Part shown: positions 48,132 through 55,409 of the stretch, one piece after another
Layout of the letters: each line of letters begins with the position of its first letter
How positions within the stretch are numbered: the first letter of the stretch is position 1
NCBI GenBank assembly: GCA_046349635.1
Contig: JAXMBX010000008.1
Location: 1 to 64,000, forward strand
Length of the DNA stretch: 64,000 nt
Direction of reading: 5' to 3'
From: JAXMBX01 sp046349635
Lineage (GTDB): Bacteria; Planctomycetota; Planctomycetia; Planctomycetales; Planctomycetaceae
Position numbers and translations under genes: made by a program
Notes under the pieces: model-generated
The model's input: the letters and a program-made list of their open reading frames with translations, nothing else
The model's database searches: none
Told to the model about the DNA's origin: nothing

Positions 48132-49330
48132 GAACCCAACAACTGCTCATGTGTACGCTGCTCCTGCTGTCTGCAGTTCCCTGCTTGGCGCAGGAAAATA
48201 TCTCCTCGCAGGAGCGCCAGAAACGCCGCGAGGCCATCATTGCCATGCCTCCCCGTCAGCGGGATATCCTCACCAAGAATTTCAACGAGTTCCGCTCTCT
48301 CACCCCGGAGCAGCGCGACGCTTATCGCCAGCTCCTCGGTGAGATCAACCAGCACCACGATCGCGACAAGCTGACCCAGGCCCTCAAGAACTATCACGAC
48401 TGGTTGAAGGATCTGGGGGAAAAGCACTACCTCGAACTGCAGGAGATCAAGGATCCCGAAAAGAAGCTCCAGCGGATCAAGGAGATCACCGACCTTATCG
48501 AACAACAGCGCAAGGACAAGGAAAAGACACTGGAAGATTTGAACAAGATCGCCCAACTCCAACTTGCGAACTCCGCGCGCAAAGCGGAAGCGGCGAAGTC
48601 GCCTGCTGGCGATCCCGCCAATGCTCCCAAGCCTCTCCCCCCCTTCCCCGCCACGACCCCGCAGGGACGTCTCATGGGGCAACTTCAGGATCGCTACCAG
48701 CAGTCTCCGCAGGTGTTCGCCGAGATCCTGAAAGCCGTCGAAACGCGAATGCGAGAGATCAAGGCGATCACCCCGGATGAGGATGCGAAACTGATCAACC
48801 TCAAAGGCTGGGAACGCTCCCACATGCTGATCCTCGAAATTCTCCCCAACAAGCAGGACCGGACGGAAGAGGATCTGCTCAATGCCGACCTGCGCGAATC
48901 GATCGCCCGCCTGCTCTCCCCCGAAGCCTTCGAGTTCAACTCCAGCAAAAGTTTCCTGGAAAACAAACGCCACACCGTGCAGGTCATCGTCTACGGCATG
49001 TTGTCGCAGCTTCAGGAACTCTTTTACGACCCCGCCACGACCGACTCCCAGAAACGCACAATCCGGGAGATGATCGAGGAGCGTATGAACGGCGAAGAGA
49101 AGAACCGCATCGCCTCCATGATCAATCCTCAAAACGTCTCCGCGGCGATCGCCGCCGCATACACACGGCAGATCTTCGAAGCCTTTATCCGGGCGGGGGA
49201 GATCTATCCTCCCAACGGTTCCCTGAAAGCCCGGCTGCTTCCCCGGCGGCCGCGTGACAACCCCGACCGCCTGAGCCCCGAAAAACCAGGCAAGCCTGCA
49301 ACCCCGGTCGCCGCTCCCATGGGCTTCTGA
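48128..49330 (+). CDS. Secreted, helix-rich DUF3106-like protein
   Basis: The 400-residue protein has a signal peptide (LLMCTLLLLSAVPCLAQ). The N-terminal region MPPRQRDILTKNFNEFRSLTPEQRDAYRQLLGEI matches the DUF3106 helical repeat (PEQR), then comes a long, highly charged helix (LELQEIKDPEKKLQRIKEITDLIEQQRKDKEKTLEDL) and a second helical domain up to a Pro-rich end. It overlaps the anti-sigma-like gene by 4 nt, so the three-gene order is sigma, anti-sigma-like membrane protein, secreted helical protein. It could be the extracytoplasmic sensor or the protein that stabilises the anti-sigma factor; the role is inferred from context. Confidence 0.82.
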   Translation: MRTQQLLMCTLLLLSAVPCLAQENISSQERQKRREAIIAMPPRQRDILTKNFNEFRSLTPEQRDAYRQLLGEINQHHDRDKLTQALKNYHDWLKDLGEKHYLELQEIKDPEKKLQRIKEITDLIEQQRKDKEKTLEDLNKIAQLQLANSARKAEAAKSPAGDPANAPKPLPPFPATTPQGRLMGQLQDRYQQSPQVFAEILKAVETRMREIKAITPDEDAKLINLKGWERSHMLILEILPNKQDRTEEDLLNADLRESIARLLSPEAFEFNSSKSFLENKRHTVQVIVYGMLSQLQELFYDPATTDSQKRTIREMIEERMNGEEKNRIASMINPQNVSAAIAAAYTRQIFEAFIRAGEIYPPNGSLKARLLPRRPRDNPDRLSPEKPGKPATPVAAPMGF

Positions 49331-49356
49331 AACACTTCCGGACAGATCAAATTCCC

Positions 49357-49566
49357 GTGACCGACACCGACGATAAATCCGACCTGCGACTCGACCAGTT
49401 CCTGAAACTTTCCTCCATCACCGGCAGCGGAGGAGAAGCTAAGTTCCTGATCCAGTCAGGGGAAGTCAAAGTCAACGGCCAGACGGAAACCCGCCGCCGC
49501 AGAAAATTGGCCGTGGGAGACGTCGTCGAAGTCGCCGGGCAAAAATTGAAAGTACTTGAGACTTAG
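49357..49566 (+). CDS. S4-domain RNA-binding protein (YaaA/RlbA type)
   Basis: The 69-residue protein consists of one S4 domain: LRLDQFLKLSSITGSGGEAKFLIQSGEVKVNGQTETRRRRKLAVGDVVEVAG. It starts at GTG 49357, 27 nt after the secreted protein. Small S4 proteins of this type are associated with ribosome or RNA binding. It could be a late member of the sigma operon by read-through, or have its own start. It converges with the DUF1653 gene, 4 nt apart. Confidence 0.9.
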   Translation: MTDTDDKSDLRLDQFLKLSSITGSGGEAKFLIQSGEVKVNGQTETRRRRKLAVGDVVEVAGQKLKVLET

Positions 49567-49570
49567 GGAA

Positions 49571-49789
49571 TTACTCTTCCCCGAGAAACTCAAACCGCGG
49601 TATCTGTTTCCCGTTCACTTCGACGGTTTCGAGAAACATTGCCAGTGGGCGGACCCACAGCCCCTTGTCGCCGTAGTCCTGGCGGTAGACGACAAGTTCC
49701 TCCTCCGTCTCGCTATGCCGCGCCACCCCGACGACAAGATAGTCTTTCCCCTTGTAATGACGGTAACGACCGGTGCGGAGGGTGGGCAT
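49571..49789 (-). CDS. DUF1653 protein
   Basis: The 72-residue protein of the DUF1653 family has RTGRYRHYKGKDYLVVGVARHSETEEELVVYRQDYGDKGLWVRPLAMFLETVEV, matching the characteristic YxHYKG and VVYRxxYG-W-RP motifs. The function is not known; it is small, soluble and common in bacteria. It converges with the S4 gene. Confidence 0.9.
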   Translation of the reverse strand: MPTLRTGRYRHYKGKDYLVVGVARHSETEEELVVYRQDYGDKGLWVRPLAMFLETVEVNGKQIPRFEFLGEE

Positions 49790-49951
49790 GTTGATTCTGG
49801 CCCCAACTTTTAAGCGTGAGAGCGATCTGCAATCAGACTTGGGGTTGGTATTTCCGAGAAAAAAAGGTATATCTGTTTATTAGCTGGGGGACAAAATTCG
49901 GCTCCATGCCGTGTGAATCGTCGGTCTTCCGATGGCTCCTATATCCTCCGG

Positions 49952-50782
49952 CTATTTTCTTGCGCACGTAGCCAGACTTAGCGGATTCGTCTGGGTGTAA
50001 TAAACGCCGTACGACTTGGTCCGGGTATCGTCGCAGTCGATAATCAGCCTGACTTTAGGCCAGAGTAAATTGAGAAAACGGTCTTCGGCTTTTTCATAGA
50101 GCCTTTGAAGCGACCATAGAAAATAATCGACCGCCTGTAAGCAAATGACTTCCGGCGGATTCCCCGGCAAGATTTCAATAGGCCCTCCACCTGCAATCCC
50201 CCATTTTTTGCGGAATGAAGTTCTGGCCGCTTGGAGAGCTTTCTCCAACGACTCGGTACGATCAGAGTTTCCTCGCCGAGCAAAGAAGATCGAGTAACCT
50301 GCATCTTTATGCAGTCGCTCTTTGAAGAGTTGAGCAACACATCGGTCATAAAGCTGATTGGGATGGTAGCGATACTCTGGTTGCTTCTTGTTAAAGTCCA
50401 AGACTTTATTCGTGATTACGGTTTTATCGCGAACTACCGCATAAAACTGCACATCATGCCTCAGCAAAAGCTTGAAGACTTCACGCCTCACCTCTGGAAG
50501 ATCGTCCTTGGCATGAAATGCCAGTGCCGTTTTTCGCTCTGTCGATTGCATTGACGGAACATTTTGAAAGTAAGGATCCGCCAGAAGTTGAAGACGAAGT
50601 TCTGTCAGTTCTGAGGATAATATCTCGGGATAAGAAACGTCTAACTTTCCTAGGATAAAGAACTTGGAGCACCCTTCGCTTCCGACCAAAACTTTACCTC
50701 GGCGACCGAACAGAGTAGGGTCACCCGCCTCATCGACAAAGTAATACTTAACGCCCGAATTATTTGAAGCGGCTTCAGTCAT
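49952..50782 (-). CDS. DUF3800 protein
   Basis: The 276-residue protein of the DUF3800 family has the N-terminal motif YYFVDEAGDPTLFGRRG (metal-type Asp-Glu) and a middle segment with FYAVVRDKTVI. The C-terminal QAVDYFLWSLQRLYE holds the second conserved Asp in an RNase H-like layout; nuclease activity is suspected for the family. It is AT-richer than its flanks and uses rarer codons, consistent with horizontal acquisition. No toxin, restriction or recombinase gene lies beside it. The gap between it and the DUF1653 gene (49,790-49,951) shows no gene. Confidence 0.85.
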   Translation of the reverse strand: MTEAASNNSGVKYYFVDEAGDPTLFGRRGKVLVGSEGCSKFFILGKLDVSYPEILSSELTELRLQLLADPYFQNVPSMQSTERKTALAFHAKDDLPEVRREVFKLLLRHDVQFYAVVRDKTVITNKVLDFNKKQPEYRYHPNQLYDRCVAQLFKERLHKDAGYSIFFARRGNSDRTESLEKALQAARTSFRKKWGIAGGGPIEILPGNPPEVICLQAVDYFLWSLQRLYEKAEDRFLNLLWPKVRLIIDCDDTRTKSYGVYYTQTNPLSLATCARK

Positions 50783-50810
50783 TCCCGGATCTCACGATAA
50801 AAACCTTTCT

Positions 50811-51368
50811 TCACCCCTGCGGTGGAGTCAGGCCGAAGTCCTCAATCGTGAGCAGCGATTTGAGATCCAGGCCACGCGCGGCGAAGTTAGCCCGCCCCCC
50901 TTCCATCCGATCCACAATGGCGACCACGGCCACCACCTTGCAGCCGAATTCCTCCACCCGTTCAATCGCCTGAATCGCACTCCCGCCGGTGGTCACGACG
51001 TCATCGACAATGACGACTTTGTCCCCCGCCTGCACCGGCCCTTCGATAAACTTGCCCGTGCCGTGCCCCTTGGCTTCCTTCCGGACCATGAACCCGTCCA
51101 GGGACTGCCCCCGCGCAGCGGCAGCGGTGAGAACCCCCCCCACAATCGGATCGGCACCGATGGACATCCCGCCGAACCCGGAGAACTCGACTCCTGCGAG
51201 GAGATCCAGCAGTCCCTCGCTGACCAGCCTCAGGCCGGTGGAGTGCAGCGTGATCTGCTTCCCGTCCAGGTAATACTTCGCCTTCTTCCCGGAAGCCAGC
51301 GTGAAGTCGCCGAACTTCAAGGCCCGTTCCCGGAACAACTCCATCAACGCCGCACGGTCATAGCTCAT
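50811..51368 (-). CDS. pyrE: Orotate phosphoribosyltransferase
   Basis: The 185-residue enzyme converts orotate and PRPP to OMP in pyrimidine synthesis. The N-terminal part has FGDFTLASGKKAKYYLDGK, and the PRPP-binding motif is KVVIVDDVVTTGGSAIQAIE (about residues 119-138), with GMSIGADPIVGGV in between. Length and residues look complete. It lies 28 nt from the DUF3800 gene on the same strand, but housekeeping base use sets it apart from that gene. Confidence 0.95.
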   Translation of the reverse strand: MSYDRAALMELFRERALKFGDFTLASGKKAKYYLDGKQITLHSTGLRLVSEGLLDLLAGVEFSGFGGMSIGADPIVGGVLTAAAARGQSLDGFMVRKEAKGHGTGKFIEGPVQAGDKVVIVDDVVTTGGSAIQAIERVEEFGCKVVAVVAIVDRMEGGRANFAARGLDLKSLLTIEDFGLTPPQG

Positions 51369-51414
51369 CGGTGCCGGAACTTTCGATCAAGGGTTTGACC
51401 GGGCACCGGGGCAT

Positions 51415-53085
51415 TCAACGCTGAATCCGCACCATCGAGCCGGTCGTCAGCAGATCGTACACCTCTTCAATGTCCGAATTCAACATCCGGATGCACCCCT
51501 TGGAAGCGCTCTTGCCGACGGTGTCGGGTTCGATGGTCCCGTGGATTCCAAAGCTGTTGCCGATGTCGATCCAGCGTTCCCCCAGTGGGTTCAGCGGATC
51601 ATTGGCCTCCTTCACGTCCCCATCCGGGCCATAATAGGTCGGGTTCTCCAGTTTCTCCCGCACGGCGAACTCGCCGATGGGGGAGCTGTTCTCCTTGCCA
51701 ATGCCGACCTTGTATTTCTTGATGAACAGGCCGTTCTGATGAATCGTCAGTTCGAAATCACTGAGATCGACGCATGCCTGGAACGGCCCTTCGAAGACCT
51801 TCAGTTTCCTGCCGACGCGGAGTTTCTTGGGCTGCACCTGGTTCAACTTCGCCAGGTACTGCCAACTGACGTGATACTGCTTCGCGATCCGGGCGAGCTG
51901 ATCGCCTGACTGAACTTCATACGGTTCGCTAAAGTAAGGCTGCGGCGAAAAGTAAATCCGCTTCGCCAGTTCGTCCAGATCCTTCTGCAGCACTTTCCGC
52001 TGCGTCGGATATTTCCAGTACCATTCGGACAGCAATCGATGCGCCCCCTTTTCATCTCCGTCCGCAACCAGCTTGCGAGTCTTCGCCAGATCGATGTCGG
52101 TGTCGGGGGCAGTCACGGTCGCGGTTTCCAGTTCCGCGCTGTCGAGCGCCGGATCGTTCTCCGGCTTCGCCGCAACGCGCTCATCCTTCACCTGCCGCAC
52201 GTTGGCGAAGGGATCGTCGCTGGCTTCAGCCGGTTCGTCACCGGACGTGTGATGATGCTTGTGCTTCAAGCCCTGGGCAGGAGGCGATTCCGCGTATTGC
52301 CGAGGTTCATCCGGTGATAATGGGTCAGCGGTGGCGTTGTTCTTGATCTTGATGCCGGGCGGAGGTGCCAGTTGGCCATACATGCCGTTGGGATCATTGT
52401 GTGGTTCGTGATGACGCCGCGAGACTTTGTCATCCTTGAGCTCCACGGGCGTTTCGTCGCTTTGCCCTTCCACTTCCTCGGCAGACTTTTCCAAATGCTT
52501 ATGCTTGTGGGGTTCGGGAGCCCTCTCCTCAGCCGGTTCTCCATCGGTCACCTTCCTGGTTTCCGCAGGACCATCGAATTCATTCAGGTCCGCAATCCCG
52601 GCTCGCTCCCGTTTCGCACTCACGGGCCGCGCAGGTATCTTCTTCTTCGGCTTCTCAGCCCCCTCTTCCCAATCAATCGCGGGAACCTCTTCCTCCTCGC
52701 GCTGCGCCACCCGTTGCAGCGGCTTTTTTACGCCCAGTTTTTTCCCAGGCTTGTTGGACTCCGCCTCGGCAAATGGATTTTCTCCCTCCTCTGCCATTTT
52801 CGGATCAGTCCCCGCCGATGACTCCGCAAAGGGATCGTCGCTACTCACCTTTTCATCAGGGACTGATTCGAGCGACGCGACCCCTGCCTCTTCCTCACCC
52901 TCGGCGGCCTGTTTCTTGTCACCCCCCTGCAGAGCGCTGAGCCAACCTTTCACATCCAGGTTTCCATTGATCATGAAAATCGTGCAGGCTGCCGCTCCGA
53001 TGATGCAGACCATCACGGCGGTGACCGGAAACCAGGAATTTCCAGCGGAGGAACCGCGTGTGCGAGAGCTGCGAGTGTGTCCCAT
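51415..53085 (-). CDS. LysM and L,D-transpeptidase protein with His-rich linker
   Basis: The 556-residue protein has an N-terminal membrane anchor (residues about 18-42, VTAVMVCIIGAAACTIFMI), a very long low-complexity linker with many Glu, Pro, Lys and His (for example HKHKHLEK near residue 190, KHKHHHTS near 273), a LysM domain (VQSGDQLARIAKQYHVSWQYLAKLNQVQPKKLRVGRKLKVF) and an L,D-transpeptidase domain with KVGIGKENSSPIGEF, SFGIHGTIEPDTVG and SASKGCIRM. The catalytic His515 and Cys531 are present. It would crosslink or modify peptidoglycan and anchor itself by LysM. In planctomycetes, once thought to lack peptidoglycan, this supports a cell wall. Confidence 0.92.
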   Translation of the reverse strand: MGHTRSSRTRGSSAGNSWFPVTAVMVCIIGAAACTIFMINGNLDVKGWLSALQGGDKKQAAEGEEEAGVASLESVPDEKVSSDDPFAESSAGTDPKMAEEGENPFAEAESNKPGKKLGVKKPLQRVAQREEEEVPAIDWEEGAEKPKKKIPARPVSAKRERAGIADLNEFDGPAETRKVTDGEPAEERAPEPHKHKHLEKSAEEVEGQSDETPVELKDDKVSRRHHEPHNDPNGMYGQLAPPPGIKIKNNATADPLSPDEPRQYAESPPAQGLKHKHHHTSGDEPAEASDDPFANVRQVKDERVAAKPENDPALDSAELETATVTAPDTDIDLAKTRKLVADGDEKGAHRLLSEWYWKYPTQRKVLQKDLDELAKRIYFSPQPYFSEPYEVQSGDQLARIAKQYHVSWQYLAKLNQVQPKKLRVGRKLKVFEGPFQACVDLSDFELTIHQNGLFIKKYKVGIGKENSSPIGEFAVREKLENPTYYGPDGDVKEANDPLNPLGERWIDIGNSFGIHGTIEPDTVGKSASKGCIRMLNSDIEEVYDLLTTGSMVRIQR

Positions 53086-53313
53086 GATTGCAACCTGTCA
53101 TCCGTGACATGGAGTAGAAATGACGCCGTAACCCCTGACCTCGGCGCGACAAACGGCGGGAAGATTCGCACATCCCGCACTTTGCGTAAAGATCAGTCGG
53201 CGGATTCCGCCGATCCCTCCGCCTCCCGCCCCAACTTCCATTTTCGCAGGGGGTTCGGTACGGTTGGATCTTTCCGAAACTCCTTCTCGCAGGCTTTTGT
53301 CCCGGACTCTTTT

Positions 53314-54030
53314 ATGGCTGATTCCCCTTCCGGTCGTCCCCCCAAAAAAGGCGGCCCGCCGCGCCCCGGTAAGGGTCCTCCGGGAAAGAAACGCTCTGGA
53401 GACCGTCCCTCGGGGTCGGGTCGCTCTTCCGGATCAGGTCGCCCCGGGGGTAAGCCACGGCTGGAAGGAAAATTCTCCGCCAAGAAGAAGCACAACAAAC
53501 CCTGGCTCTCGACCTCTCTGCTCAATCTGAAAAACCTGGGACAGAACCGGTTTGCATTTGAAGCCCCCGAGTGTGCCATCGAACGGGATCTCGATCTGGC
53601 CGAGGTCCGGGACATGATCCTCCGCGACGAACAGGAGATCGCCCGCGACGAACTCCTGTATCTCGTCGCCGATTGCCGGGGCTTTCTAGAAGCCTATTGC
53701 GTCATGGCCGAACAGGCCCTCGAAGAAGGGGATATCGCACTCGCCAAGGGACACTTCGGCTTCGCCTACGAAAACGGTCTCGACGCCCTCCCCCGCGGCT
53801 TCAAGGGATCCCTCCCCTCTAAGGAAGGATATAACTCCCACTTCTTCCACGCTGGTCGCGGCCTCGCCCGCTGCCTGATCGCCAAGGGAGACCTCAAAAA
53901 AGGGCGCGAGGTGCTGGAACAACTCCGCCGCTTCGATCCGGAGGAGCCACAGACGCTGGACCTTATCGCGCAACTCAAGGAGCGGATTGCGCAGAAGAAC
54001 GCCTCCAAACCGCCACAGGCCGACTCGTGA
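53314..54030 (+). CDS. TPR-like protein with basic disordered N-terminus
   Basis: The 238-residue protein starts at ATG 53314; the open frame runs further upstream without a better start. The first 70 residues are Gly/Pro/Arg/Lys-rich (RPPKKGGPPRPGKGPP) and probably disordered or nucleic-acid-binding. The rest is helical: FEAPECAIERDLDLAEVRDMI, DELLYLVADCRGFLEAYCVMAEQALEEGDIALAKGHF, GRGLARCLIAKGDLKKGREVLEQL, with TPR-type spacing. Function is unknown. It ends 1 nt before the glycerate kinase start. Confidence 0.8.
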   Translation: MADSPSGRPPKKGGPPRPGKGPPGKKRSGDRPSGSGRSSGSGRPGGKPRLEGKFSAKKKHNKPWLSTSLLNLKNLGQNRFAFEAPECAIERDLDLAEVRDMILRDEQEIARDELLYLVADCRGFLEAYCVMAEQALEEGDIALAKGHFGFAYENGLDALPRGFKGSLPSKEGYNSHFFHAGRGLARCLIAKGDLKKGREVLEQLRRFDPEEPQTLDLIAQLKERIAQKNASKPPQADS

Positions 54031-54031
54031 T

Positions 54032-55396
54032 ATGGCGACTCCTCCACTGAAGCAGCAGGCGCGGGACATCTGGCAGGCGGGAGTCAATGCCGTCCTCCCG
54101 CTGCAACTGCTTCAACCGGTCGTGCGAAAAAAGGACCGGACGCTTACTATCGCCGGACAATCCTTTAATCTCGACCGCATCGGAAAAATCCTCGTCGTGG
54201 GCGGGGGCAAAGCTGGCGGAGGCATGGCCGCCGCTTTCGAAAACTTGCTCGGCCCGAAACTGGTCCAGGAAAAAGTCCACGGCTGGGTTAACGTCCCCGC
54301 GGATTGCGTCCAGCCGCTCGAAAACATTCACCTGCACGCAGCCCGCCCCGCCGGTGTCAACGAACCGACCCCGGAAGGAGTGACCGGAACCGAACAGATT
54401 CTGAAACTCGTCTCGGAAGCGCAGCCGCAGGATGTGTGCATCGTCCTCCTCTCCGGTGGGGGAAGCGCCCTCCTGCCTGCCCCTGTCCCGGAAGTCCCGT
54501 TGGCCGACAAACAAAAACTGACCCGATTTCTGATGCACGCCGGCGCCGATATCCGCCAGTTGAACCGCGTCCGCACGCAGATGTCACGCATCAAAGGGGG
54601 TGGCCTCGCTCGCACCTGTCATGCCGGAAATCTGATCGCGCTCATCATCTCCGATGTCATCGGCGATCCGCTCGACATCATCGCCTCCGGCCCCACCGTC
54701 CCCGACAGCGGAACACCGCAGCAAGCCCTCGACATCCTGCGGCAATTCGGCGCACAACCCCCCGCCGTTCCAGAAAGTATGTTTGTTTATCTGCAACAGA
54801 AGTTGATGGAGCAGCATGTATCGACGGCCCCTTCCTGCACCGTGTTGAACCGGATCGTTGGAAACAACGCCACGGCATTGGAAGCGGCGACACAACGGGC
54901 ACGGCTGCTTGGCTATCGCGTGATCTCTCTCGGATCGGAAAACACGGGGACCGCCGATCATGCCGGCCGGGATCTTGCCCACCGCTGTCGCGAAATCCAG
55001 GCGAACCTGCAACCAAACGATCCGCCGGTCTGCCTCCTCAGCGGTGGCGAACCGACGGTGACGCTCACCCCCACGTCTCAACCCCGTAAAGGGGGACGAA
55101 ACCAGCAACTTGTTCTCTCCGCCCTGACGGAATTCTGGCAGACGGGTCTGGAGGGAATCGCTCTTCTCTCCGGCGGGACCGATGGAGAAGATGGCCCCAC
55201 CGATGCGGCCGGGGCAATCCTGGATCAGGAACTGTGGCGAACCGCGGTCGCCAGCCAAACCGACCCCCGTCCTTCTCTCGCCATCCAGAATGCCTACCAC
55301 TACTTCGAGCCTCTCAATGGATTGCTGAAATGCGGCCCGACGCACACGAATGTCATGGACCTTCGCGTCGCACTGATTCATCCCCAGCGTGCATGA
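54032..55396 (+). CDS. Glycerate 2-kinase (GckA/MOFRL family)
   Basis: The 454-residue kinase has an N-terminal DUF4147 domain (KILVVGGGKAGGGMA, VCIVLLSGGGSALLPAP, NRVRTQMSRIKGGGLAR) and a C-terminal MOFRL domain (VCLLSGGEPTVTL, RNQQLVLSALTEF, GIALLSGGTDGEDGPTDAAGA, CGPTHTNVMDLRVALI). It phosphorylates D-glycerate to 2-phosphoglycerate, linking sugar-acid or serine catabolism to glycolysis. The N-terminal start was chosen at ATG 54032. It is preceded by the TPR-like gene with a 1-nt gap, so the two are probably co-transcribed. Confidence 0.9.
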   Translation: MATPPLKQQARDIWQAGVNAVLPLQLLQPVVRKKDRTLTIAGQSFNLDRIGKILVVGGGKAGGGMAAAFENLLGPKLVQEKVHGWVNVPADCVQPLENIHLHAARPAGVNEPTPEGVTGTEQILKLVSEAQPQDVCIVLLSGGGSALLPAPVPEVPLADKQKLTRFLMHAGADIRQLNRVRTQMSRIKGGGLARTCHAGNLIALIISDVIGDPLDIIASGPTVPDSGTPQQALDILRQFGAQPPAVPESMFVYLQQKLMEQHVSTAPSCTVLNRIVGNNATALEAATQRARLLGYRVISLGSENTGTADHAGRDLAHRCREIQANLQPNDPPVCLLSGGEPTVTLTPTSQPRKGGRNQQLVLSALTEFWQTGLEGIALLSGGTDGEDGPTDAAGAILDQELWRTAVASQTDPRPSLAIQNAYHYFEPLNGLLKCGPTHTNVMDLRVALIHPQRA

Positions 55397-55409
55397 TGCT
55401 GCAACGAGG

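Noticed and set aside
49790..49951. Possible tRNA or small RNA in the AT-rich gap
   Set aside because: No cloverleaf, conserved T-loop or terminator could be folded by eye.
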